Source: Sulfurimonas sp.
GTDB lineage: Bacteria; Campylobacterota; Campylobacteria; Campylobacterales; Sulfurimonadaceae
Direction of reading: 5' to 3'
Length of the DNA stretch: 11,752 bases
Assembly (NCBI GenBank): GCA_012963655.1
Contig: DTVI01000033.1
Coordinates: 1 to 11,752 of the forward strand
In this document: one piece after another, positions 6,174 through 11,752 of the stretch
How the letters are laid out: the number at the start of each line of letters is the position of its first letter
How positions within the stretch are numbered: the first letter of the stretch is position 1
Made by a program: the position numbers and the translations under genes
Notes under the pieces: generated by a model
What the model was told of the DNA's origin: nothing
The model's database searches: none
What the model saw: only the letters and a program-made list of their open reading frames with translations

Positions 6174-7127
6174 TTAGTTTTTTAAGTAAAGTTCTAAGGC
6201 CATATGATCAGCAGTTGATAAGGCAAGAGATTTTATTTGTTTTAAAGTGAACCATTCATGGTCTTTAATATAATAATTATGAAGATATACCTTTGCTTGA
6301 AGTTTAAAATGAGAATAGGTATGTGAAATATCTCCTAAGATAGAAGTAAAGTTGATATCTTCATTATGGGGGTATTCACTAAAGCCCCACATACCATTTA
6401 AAAACCGTGTATCTCTTTGTTTTAAGGCAATCTTGTTTTTATGGGTATGGATAATAATATGTTTTTGTCTTATTGAAATGGTCTTCTTTACTTTTTTTGT
6501 GGGATATAGCAAAGGCGTTTCTTTCCCCTCACATTGGATTTGAAAAGGGCATTGCATGCAAAGCGGACTTTTTGAAGTACATACACTTGAACCCAAATCC
6601 ATCATGGCTTGATTAAAGTCATAAGGTCTATCCTCATCAAAAAACTTGTAGGCCATTTCCCATAACTCTTTTTCATTGGCCTTATGTTTAGCAAAGACCC
6701 TAAAGAGTATACGTTTAACATTAGCGTCCATAATAGGTACAGGGGTTTTATAAGCAAAAGAAGCAACTGCGTGGGCCGTACTTTTTCCAATGCCAGGTAG
6801 GGAAATAAGTTCATTTACTGTTAAGGGAAGAGAATCTTGGCAAAGTTTAGCTGTTTTATGTAGATTTCTGGCTCTCGTGTAATATCCCAATCCCTCCCAT
6901 TTTTTGAGGACTTGATCTTCACTTGCTTGGGCTAAGTCTTGTAAGCTAGGAAAGGCTTCTAAAAAAGGAAAATAGAAGCGTTGAAGAACAGTTTTAACCT
7001 GAGTTTGCTGGAGCATAACTTCTGAAACCCATATCTTATAAGCATCATCAATATTTCTCCAAGGTAGGTTATGACGACCATTTTCTTGATACCAATGATA
7101 AAGTGAAATATGAGCTTTTTTATACAT
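6174..7127 (-). CDS. mutY: A/G-specific adenine DNA glycosylase (MutY)
   Basis: MutY removes adenine mispaired with 8-oxoguanine, preventing G:C to T:A mutation. The 317-residue protein has catalytic Glu36 in SEVMLQQTQV, the helix-hairpin-helix LPGIGKSTAHAVASFAY (110-126), catalytic Asp134 in VPIMDANVKRIL, and the [4Fe-4S] loop with Cys183, 190, 193 and 199 in the canonical C-x6-C-x2-C-x5-C spacing. The C-terminal region (about 205-317) is the shortened Nudix-like 8-oxoG recognition domain, with ISHTYSHFKL as its best-conserved stretch. The ATG at 7127 has no Shine-Dalgarno; it follows directly a CTACACTTTCAT leader that is repeated before yigZ. The stop abuts that of the convergent exported-protein gene without a recognisable terminator. 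Confidence 0.95.
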   Translation of the reverse strand: MYKKAHISLYHWYQENGRHNLPWRNIDDAYKIWVSEVMLQQTQVKTVLQRFYFPFLEAFPSLQDLAQASEDQVLKKWEGLGYYTRARNLHKTAKLCQDSLPLTVNELISLPGIGKSTAHAVASFAYKTPVPIMDANVKRILFRVFAKHKANEKELWEMAYKFFDEDRPYDFNQAMMDLGSSVCTSKSPLCMQCPFQIQCEGKETPLLYPTKKVKKTISIRQKHIIIHTHKNKIALKQRDTRFLNGMWGFSEYPHNEDINFTSILGDISHTYSHFKLQAKVYLHNYYIKDHEWFTLKQIKSLALSTADHMALELYLKN

Positions 7128-7139
7128 ATGAAAGTGTAG
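7128..7139. repeat. Left half of a 12-bp inverted repeat, leader of mutY
   Basis: ATGAAAGTGTAG is the exact reverse complement of 7829-7840. Read on the minus strand it is CTACACTTTCAT immediately followed by the mutY ATG. Confidence 0.7.
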
Positions 7140-7300
7140 CTAAAAGCACTTAAATAATATAAATAGACCTTAATAAAAGATAATAAAGGAATGTCTTTAT
7201 AGTAAAATATATAGATTATGAGAAATTGTTCATCCTCAATAAGATGAAATATATATAATGTTTTACTGTCTCCTAGCTTATCTTCACTTGCTTCAAGTTC

Positions 7301-7782
7301 TATAATGATTTAGATAAGATAGGTGTTTACCTAGGCTTAGATGGTGAGTATACCCCTTATATGAATTTTTAGCATGAATGAAAATGATTTTGCCTTAAGT
7401 ACTTATGCCTCTTATTTGTCATATGCTGGAGAAAATACACAAATTTGGCGTATTGAGAAGGTCCAAGAATAGAGCCAGGATTCCCCAATACTAAAGTTTA
7501 TACAAGATATACAGATGAAAGAAGAAATTGGGATTTTATTGTGAGAATTTTAGAAGATAAAGAGTTGAGTTTTGAGCTTCAATAGTGAAAGGAAATTGTT
7601 ATATTATTGAGAATATAGATAAGCTGAAACGAGTAAAGCAAAGCTAAGATTTAATAATGCTGCAAACTCAAACTTTGGACATAAAAGCTATTTATGCCAT
7701 CTAGGCCCAATGCCAAGATAGGGTTAATGAAAATCTTATCTTAATAACAGGTCTAAGATATGATCATTATTCTGATTTTTAG
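7301..7782 (+). pseudogene. Degraded TonB-dependent outer-membrane receptor remnant
   Basis: Several short frames on the plus strand join into one protein-like story broken by shifts and stops. 7301-7372 reads ending GLDGEYTPYMNF. 7374-7472 contains FALSTYASYLSYAGENTQ. 7481-7585 contains NTKVYTRYTDERRNWDF. 7623-7721 contains FNNAANSNFGHKSY. 7705-7782 contains NENLILITGLRYDHYSDF. The last one, with GLRYDHYSD after a strand of alternating residues, is a hallmark of the beta-barrel of TonB-dependent receptors (siderophore or cobalamin type), and FGHKSY suits the strand just before it. At least four frame changes or stops separate the pieces and neither the plug start nor the C-terminal Phe is seen, so the gene is dead and probably partly deleted. 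The 160 bp before it (7140-7300) show nothing more than possible promoter sequence. Confidence 0.6.
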
Positions 7783-7828
7783 GTCTTTTGAAATATTTTA
7801 TAAAGACAAGAAATTAAAGAAAGATAGA

Positions 7829-7840
7829 CTACACTTTCAT
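7829..7840. repeat. Right half of a 12-bp inverted repeat, leader of yigZ
   Basis: CTACACTTTCAT here is the exact reverse complement of 7128-7139. One base separates it from the yigZ ATG. Confidence 0.7.
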
Positions 7841-7841
7841 T

Positions 7842-8423
7842 ATGAAGTTTATTGACGAACATATTTTCCATACCCTTGAGGTTAAACAGTCTAAGTTTAT
7901 TGCCCACCTTATGCCTTACCCCTTATATGCTGAGGTCTTAAAAAAATTAAAGCAAGATAATCCTAAGGCAAGGCATTTTGTGGTTGCAAGTAGATACATT
8001 AATGAATATGATCAGATTGTGGAACATTGTAGTGATGATGGAGAACCTAAAGGGACTTCTGGTAAACCAACTCTAGCAGTTCTAGCGGGGAATGGACTTA
8101 TTAATTCGGCTGTGATAATAGTGCGGTATTTTGGTGGAACGAAGCTAGGTACGGGTGGTTTAGTACGGGCATATTCGGATGCGTGTAATGGGGTGATACA
8201 AAAAAGTAAACTTAGCCCTTATGTGAAACTCGAGGCCTATGGGTTTAAGGTTAAATATACAGATATAAGCCTAATTGAATACGCCCTTTTACAAGATAAT
8301 ATTGATGTTAAAGAAAAAGCATTTGATGAATTAGGTGCAAAATTTATAATATTGAGTGAAAAATCTTTATGGGAAAAGTTTTGTGAAGACAATGAACGAA
8401 GTATACAGGTTTGTAAGGTCTAG
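7842..8423 (+). CDS. yigZ: YigZ / IMPACT family protein (UPF0029)
   Basis: The 193-residue protein matches the YigZ family, cytosolic relatives of eukaryotic IMPACT. Recognisable parts are VKQSKFIAHL near the N-terminus (14-23), the family signature SDDGEPKGTSGKPTL (64-78), and VRYFGGTKLGTGGLVRAY (94-111); the remainder (about 130-193) corresponds to the C-terminal ferredoxin-like domain. Its biochemical role is not settled in bacteria: nucleic-acid binding and a link to translation or proline metabolism have been suggested for relatives, and I do not choose. No Shine-Dalgarno precedes the ATG, which follows the same CTACACTTTCAT leader as divergent mutY. It ends 64 bp before pyrH. It is intact, in contrast to the ruined receptor just upstream. 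Confidence 0.9.
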   Translation: MKFIDEHIFHTLEVKQSKFIAHLMPYPLYAEVLKKLKQDNPKARHFVVASRYINEYDQIVEHCSDDGEPKGTSGKPTLAVLAGNGLINSAVIIVRYFGGTKLGTGGLVRAYSDACNGVIQKSKLSPYVKLEAYGFKVKYTDISLIEYALLQDNIDVKEKAFDELGAKFIILSEKSLWEKFCEDNERSIQVCKV

Positions 8424-8487
8424 CTAATATAAGCCCTTGTAAAGCAATTTATAGCTATAATTCCCAAATTTTCTAAAAAGGTTGTCA

Positions 8488-9195
8488 ATGAGCAAAAGAG
8501 TTTTAGTAAAGTTTTCTGGTGAGGCTCTTGCTGGTGAACACGGACATGGAATAGACACTAAGATTCTAAAGTACATTGCGGACGAAATAAAATCTCTTGT
8601 TGATGCAGGCATAGAAGTGGGTATTGTTATCGGTGGCGGTAATATTATTCGTGGTGTGACAGCAGCACAAGATGGAATTATTCGTCGTACGGCTGGTGAC
8701 TATATGGGAATGTTAGCAACCGTTATTAATGCAGTTGCTATGCAAGAGGCCTGTGAGCATGCAGGTATGAAAGTACGTGTTCAAACGGCTATTAAAATGG
8801 AACAAATTGCAGAAGCGTATATTCAGCGTAGGGCAGTTCGTCATCTTGAAAAAAACCGTGTTGTTATTTTTGCAGCTGGAACGGGTAACCCATTTTTCAC
8901 AACAGATACGGCAGCGACACTCCGCGCGGTTGAAATTGGCGCAGAATGTATTATCAAAGCGACAAAGGTAGATGGCGTATATGATAGAGACCCAAATAAG
9001 TTCTCTGATGCAGTGAAATATGACACACTTTCATATGACCAAGCTCTACAAGATGAGATTAAAGTGATGGATGATACCTCTATCGCCTTAGCAAAGGATA
9101 ACTCTTTACCTATCATTGTATGTGATATGTTCAAAGCTGGAAATCTTTTAGATATTGTTAATGGAAACATGACAAACTGTTCAATTGTTAAATAA
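8488..9195 (+). CDS. pyrH: Uridylate kinase (UMP kinase, PyrH)
   Basis: PyrH phosphorylates UMP to UDP with ATP in the cytosol, the step feeding all pyrimidine nucleotides; bacterial enzymes are hexamers of the amino-acid-kinase fold, activated by GTP and inhibited by UTP. Seen here: KFSGEALAG (8-16) for phosphate binding, IGGGNIIRG (48-56), the UMP-site DYMGMLATVINA (71-82), GTGNPFFTTDTAA (131-143) and KATKVDGVYDRDPNK (157-171) near the ATP site. Length 235 is normal. The ATG at 8488 is chosen over a TTG two codons earlier because AAAAAGG (8475-8481) sits six bases before it. It heads a pyrH-rpoZ-spoT cluster, which links nucleotide supply, polymerase and stringent response. Confidence 0.97.
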   Translation: MSKRVLVKFSGEALAGEHGHGIDTKILKYIADEIKSLVDAGIEVGIVIGGGNIIRGVTAAQDGIIRRTAGDYMGMLATVINAVAMQEACEHAGMKVRVQTAIKMEQIAEAYIQRRAVRHLEKNRVVIFAAGTGNPFFTTDTAATLRAVEIGAECIIKATKVDGVYDRDPNKFSDAVKYDTLSYDQALQDEIKVMDDTSIALAKDNSLPIIVCDMFKAGNLLDIVNGNMTNCSIVK

Positions 9196-9215
9196 AATAA
9201 AGCGTTAGCGTAGGT

Positions 9216-9270
9216 AGAAGAATTACTTCTGATACCGTGTTCAAACAAGTGAAGGAATTCCCTTCATTTT
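9216..9270 (+). terminator. Two hairpins between pyrH and rpoZ
   Basis: AGAAG (9216-9220) pairs with CTTCT (9226-9230) over loop AATTA; the flanking GGT/ACC could extend it with a bulge. TGAAGG (9250-9255) pairs with CCTTCA (9261-9266) over loop AATTC and is followed by TTTT (9267-9270), so the second looks like a weak intrinsic terminator. A TACAAT at 9272-9277 just after it may be a -10 for rpoZ. Together they would partly separate rpoZ from pyrH transcription. Confidence 0.45.
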
Positions 9271-9295
9271 ATACAATAAAATTAAGGAAAATAAT

Positions 9296-9514
9296 ATGAG
9301 ATTAGAAGAATTAACAGCAAAAGCACTAGAAGTTACAGGTGTAGATCGTTACCAATTAGCAATAGCAGTTGCAAAGCGTTCAGACCAACTTCAAAATGGT
9401 GATACAAGTAAGTTAAATGTAGATCCAAAAGCTTATAAGCCAGCTGACCTTGCTTTAATGGAAATCGCTGAAGGCGTTATTACTATTAAAGGTTTTAGAG
9501 CGATAGAAGAGTAA
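9296..9514 (+). CDS. rpoZ: RNA polymerase omega subunit (RpoZ)
   Basis: Omega helps fold and hold the beta' subunit and, in proteobacteria, contributes to the ppGpp site of RNA polymerase. The 72-residue protein has the family N-terminus MRLEELTAKALEVTGVDRYQL, the conserved helix AIAVAKRSDQL (20-30), and a C-terminal region ending ALMEIAEGVITIKGF. The start is fixed by AAGGAA (9284-9289), seven bases before the ATG. It lies 100 bp after pyrH, with hairpins in the gap, and 81 bp before spoT, with another hairpin. Pairing of rpoZ with a RelA/SpoT gene is widespread in proteobacteria and suits their shared link to ppGpp. Confidence 0.95.
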   Translation: MRLEELTAKALEVTGVDRYQLAIAVAKRSDQLQNGDTSKLNVDPKAYKPADLALMEIAEGVITIKGFRAIEE

Positions 9515-9529
9515 ACTAAAAAGATATCT

Positions 9530-9564
9530 CAAAATAATAATGATTAAACCTCACTATTATTTTG
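9530..9564 (+). other. Long AT-rich hairpin between rpoZ and spoT
   Basis: CAAAATAATA (9530-9539) pairs exactly with TATTATTTTG (9555-9564), ten pairs around a 15-base loop, with a further TG/CA pair possible inside the loop. No T-tract follows, so it is not a standard terminator. It may stabilise the rpoZ message end or influence read-through into spoT. Confidence 0.45.
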
Positions 9565-9595
9565 AATAAAATAAGATAAATAAGGGGGTCTCAAT

Positions 9596-11749
9596 ATGAA
9601 ACAAATGATTGATGCTCTTGAACAGATACATGACTTAGAAGAAGCAAAGGCTTTTTTTGAGGATGTAGTTAAACCTTCCCCCCTCGTAAAAAAAGCCCTG
9701 ATTTTTTCAGAAGAAGCCCATCTTGGACAAACCCGAAAAAGTGGTGAACCTTATATTATTCATCCTATTTTAGTATCTAGTATTGTTGCTAAACTAAGCT
9801 CAGATGAGGCTATGGTTATTGCGGCTCTCTTACATGACGTTGTGGAAGATACAAGTTTTCGTATTGAGGATATTGAGAAAGAATTTGGCGCAGATGTGGC
9901 ACACTTGGTTGAGGGTTTAACTAAGATTGATAAGATGCGTGATTCTGAGCTTATTCCTTCTGATTCAGATGAAAAACTTATTGTTTCCGCCTTGTCTTTT
10001 CGTAAAATGTTATTAGCCTCTATACAAGATGTACGTGTTTTAGTGGTTAAGCTTTGTGATAGACTTCATAATATGCTCACTCTTGACGCGCTTCCTATTT
10101 CTAAGCAAGAACGTATTTCAGAAGAAACAATGGTTGTATATTCTCCCATTGCCCATCGTTTAGGAATATCTGCACTCAAAAATGCTCTTGAAGACCTAAG
10201 TTTTAAATATATTTTTCCTGATGATGCAAAGCGCATTAATAGCTACCTAGAAGATAACTTTCATGAAATTTATGAAAGTATAAATGAATTTATATCTAGC
10301 GTGACACAGACGATGATTCAAAATGGTTTTAGTGAAGATGATTTTGAAATAAAGTCCAGAGTGAAGCATGCGTATTCTATTTATTTGAAGATGCAAAGAA
10401 AAGGGATAAGTATTGATGAAGTTCTTGACCTTCTAGCGATTCGTATTTTAGTGAAAGACCCTATTTCCTGTTATAAGGTTTTAGGCCTTATGCATCTAAA
10501 CTTCAAGCCCTTATCTTCTCGTTTTAAAGATTATCTTGCTATTGCAAAAGATAATGGATATCAAACCTTGCACACTACTGTTTTTGATAACACTTCTATC
10601 TTTGAAGTTCAAATCCGTACCTTTGAAATGCATAAAACAGCGGAACTTGGTGTCGCAGCGCATTGGAAGTATAAGGGTTCTGAATCTAATGTTAGTAATA
10701 TTAATCTTGACTGGATGCAAAATCTTCAAGTCCAAGGTGAGAATATTGAAGAGTTTTATGAACTGGTAAAAAATGATCTGTATAGTGAAGATATTTTAAT
10801 CTTTTCACCTAATGGAGATCCTTTTACTCTTCCTCGTGGGGCAGTTGCTTTAGACTTTGCCTTTGCTGTTCATTCTCAAGTAGGAAACAGTGCTACTGGA
10901 TGTATGATAAATAAGTCTAAGGCTACCTTACTGACTGAGCTTAAAAATGGAGACCTTGTTAACATTGATACAGAAGGTGAAGAGATTACACGTTGTTCAT
11001 GGATTGATACGGTAAAAACATCTAAGGCCAAGAGCAATATGCGTCTTATCTGTAAGCAAAGGCTTAATCATATCAATACGCTTTCGGGGATTAATATACT
11101 TGCTACTGTCTTACAACTAAATCAACCTCGTATTATAGAATGGTTAGATAAAAATGACTTGATGGATTCCATTTGTAAAGCATCTATTGATAATGAATAC
11201 TTAAAGCTTCTTACGCGCCAATATTTAGAAGAGATACAAAAGAATTCACGTTTTGCAGGATTCTTAAAACGACATCAATTCAAAATGAAAGTTTATAACT
11301 TTGGTTCGGTGGAAATTTCTTCAAATACTTCTATCTCAGACATGGTCTTTGATTATTGTTGTCATCCTAAGGCGGGAGATGAGATAATCGCATTTAAGAT
11401 AGGTAATAAGGCGCATTTACATCATAAACTTTGTCAGCATGCTTACAGTTTTGTTGAAGAAGAGACACCTATGATATCGGTGAGATGGAGTACACAAAAG
11501 GTTTTTCAGTATCATTTGATAGTAAGTTTGCAAAATGCAAAGGGTGCCTTGGCAAGCTTTTTACAATACCTTGCAAAAATGGATATTGACCTTATGAGCA
11601 TTGAACTTGGTAAGGAAAAAAAGTCTCATGTACACTTTTGTGAGATAGAGATGCAGTCACTTGAAGGTGATTTGGCTAAAATACGAAAAAAGATAGATAA
11701 TAAACATAAAGTTATACAACTCATCCGTCACACCAATATAGTTCTTTAA
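9596..11749 (+). CDS. spoT: Bifunctional (p)ppGpp synthetase/hydrolase (Rsh, RelA/SpoT homologue)
   Basis: This cytosolic enzyme makes and degrades (p)ppGpp, setting the stringent response. The 717-residue protein is complete. Hydrolase domain: His56, the HDxxED motif (80-85) and Asp155 in LCDRLHN are all present, so hydrolysis should be active. Synthetase domain: RVKHAYSIYLKM (255-266), RFKD (309-312), GYQTLHT (321-327) and EVQIRT (337-342). RFKD is the RxKD form typical of bifunctional enzymes, not the ExDD of monofunctional RelA, so both activities are expected. A TGS domain follows (about 398-460), then a helical stretch and a C-terminal ACT domain (about 636-715) for ribosome and regulatory contacts. 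AAGGGGG (9582-9588) is a strong ribosome binding site for the ATG. It is probably the only long RelA/SpoT gene in such an organism. Confidence 0.96.
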   Translation: MKQMIDALEQIHDLEEAKAFFEDVVKPSPLVKKALIFSEEAHLGQTRKSGEPYIIHPILVSSIVAKLSSDEAMVIAALLHDVVEDTSFRIEDIEKEFGADVAHLVEGLTKIDKMRDSELIPSDSDEKLIVSALSFRKMLLASIQDVRVLVVKLCDRLHNMLTLDALPISKQERISEETMVVYSPIAHRLGISALKNALEDLSFKYIFPDDAKRINSYLEDNFHEIYESINEFISSVTQTMIQNGFSEDDFEIKSRVKHAYSIYLKMQRKGISIDEVLDLLAIRILVKDPISCYKVLGLMHLNFKPLSSRFKDYLAIAKDNGYQTLHTTVFDNTSIFEVQIRTFEMHKTAELGVAAHWKYKGSESNVSNINLDWMQNLQVQGENIEEFYELVKNDLYSEDILIFSPNGDPFTLPRGAVALDFAFAVHSQVGNSATGCMINKSKATLLTELKNGDLVNIDTEGEEITRCSWIDTVKTSKAKSNMRLICKQRLNHINTLSGINILATVLQLNQPRIIEWLDKNDLMDSICKASIDNEYLKLLTRQYLEEIQKNSRFAGFLKRHQFKMKVYNFGSVEISSNTSISDMVFDYCCHPKAGDEIIAFKIGNKAHLHHKLCQHAYSFVEEETPMISVRWSTQKVFQYHLIVSLQNAKGALASFLQYLAKMDIDLMSIELGKEKKSHVHFCEIEMQSLEGDLAKIRKKIDNKHKVIQLIRHTNIVL

Positions 11750-11752
11750 AGA

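Noticed and set aside
6352..6814. Open frames on both strands inside mutY
   Set aside because: They overlap a complete MutY with all catalytic and Fe-S residues and have no signals of their own.
7128..7840. The 12-bp inverted repeats as terminal repeats of an insertion sequence
   Set aside because: No transposase-like frame lies between them, the enclosed remnant looks like a receptor, and no target-site duplication is visible outside.
8841..9248. 135-codon open frame on the minus strand opposite pyrH
   Set aside because: It lies antisense to the well-supported pyrH gene, begins in non-coding sequence and shows no known motif; it is a shadow frame.
9530..9564. Rho-independent terminator after rpoZ
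   Set aside because: The stem is AT-only apart from the end pair and no run of T follows, so it is listed as a hairpin only.
1..11752. CRISPR arrays, tRNA or rRNA genes, toxin-antitoxin pairs, prophage genes
   Set aside because: I saw no regularly spaced repeats, no tRNA-like cloverleaf, and no protein resembling these systems.

Overview
The window comes from an AT-rich bacterial chromosome that looks like Campylobacterota (former Epsilonproteobacteria), probably near Sulfurimonas or a relative. I infer this from base composition, the order pyrH-rpoZ-spoT, a single bifunctional RelA/SpoT homologue, and the style of the proteins. No database search was possible.

Layout. (1) Bases 1-3392, plus strand: a tightly packed run. 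It starts with the end of a Fis-type helix-turn-helix protein, followed by fabD, a nitrilase-superfamily amidase, mtnN and a TtcA-like PP-loop enzyme. Most junctions overlap or nearly touch; the one larger gap, before mtnN, holds a hairpin. (2) 3393-3872: 480 bp without an intact gene. It contains what looks like a decayed second copy of the 3' end of the TtcA-like gene, and ends in a clear extended -10 promoter for a small rhodanese (3873-4211). (3) 4226-4809, minus strand: an unknown cytosolic protein whose stop overlaps the start of a 43-residue lipoprotein. (4) 4938-6173, plus strand: an unknown exported protein, probably an outer-membrane beta-barrel, abutting convergent mutY (6174-7127, minus). 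(5) 7128-7841: 714 bp with no intact gene. It holds frame-shifted, stop-riddled pieces that read like a TonB-dependent outer-membrane receptor. The region is bounded by a perfect 12-bp inverted repeat that also forms the leaders of mutY and yigZ. (6) 7842-11749, plus strand: yigZ, then pyrH, rpoZ and spoT, with hairpins in the two gaps around rpoZ.

Function. Most genes are housekeeping: fatty-acid initiation (FabD), S-adenosylmethionine by-product and possibly futalosine/menaquinone metabolism (MtnN), tRNA thiolation (TtcA-like), sulfur transfer (rhodanese), oxidised-guanine repair (MutY), pyrimidine nucleotide supply (PyrH), RNA polymerase omega and (p)ppGpp control (Rsh). The less ordinary material lies in the two gene-poor gaps and the small envelope cluster. 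I see no tRNA, rRNA, CRISPR, transposase or prophage gene, and no evidence of a coherent new defence or mobile system.
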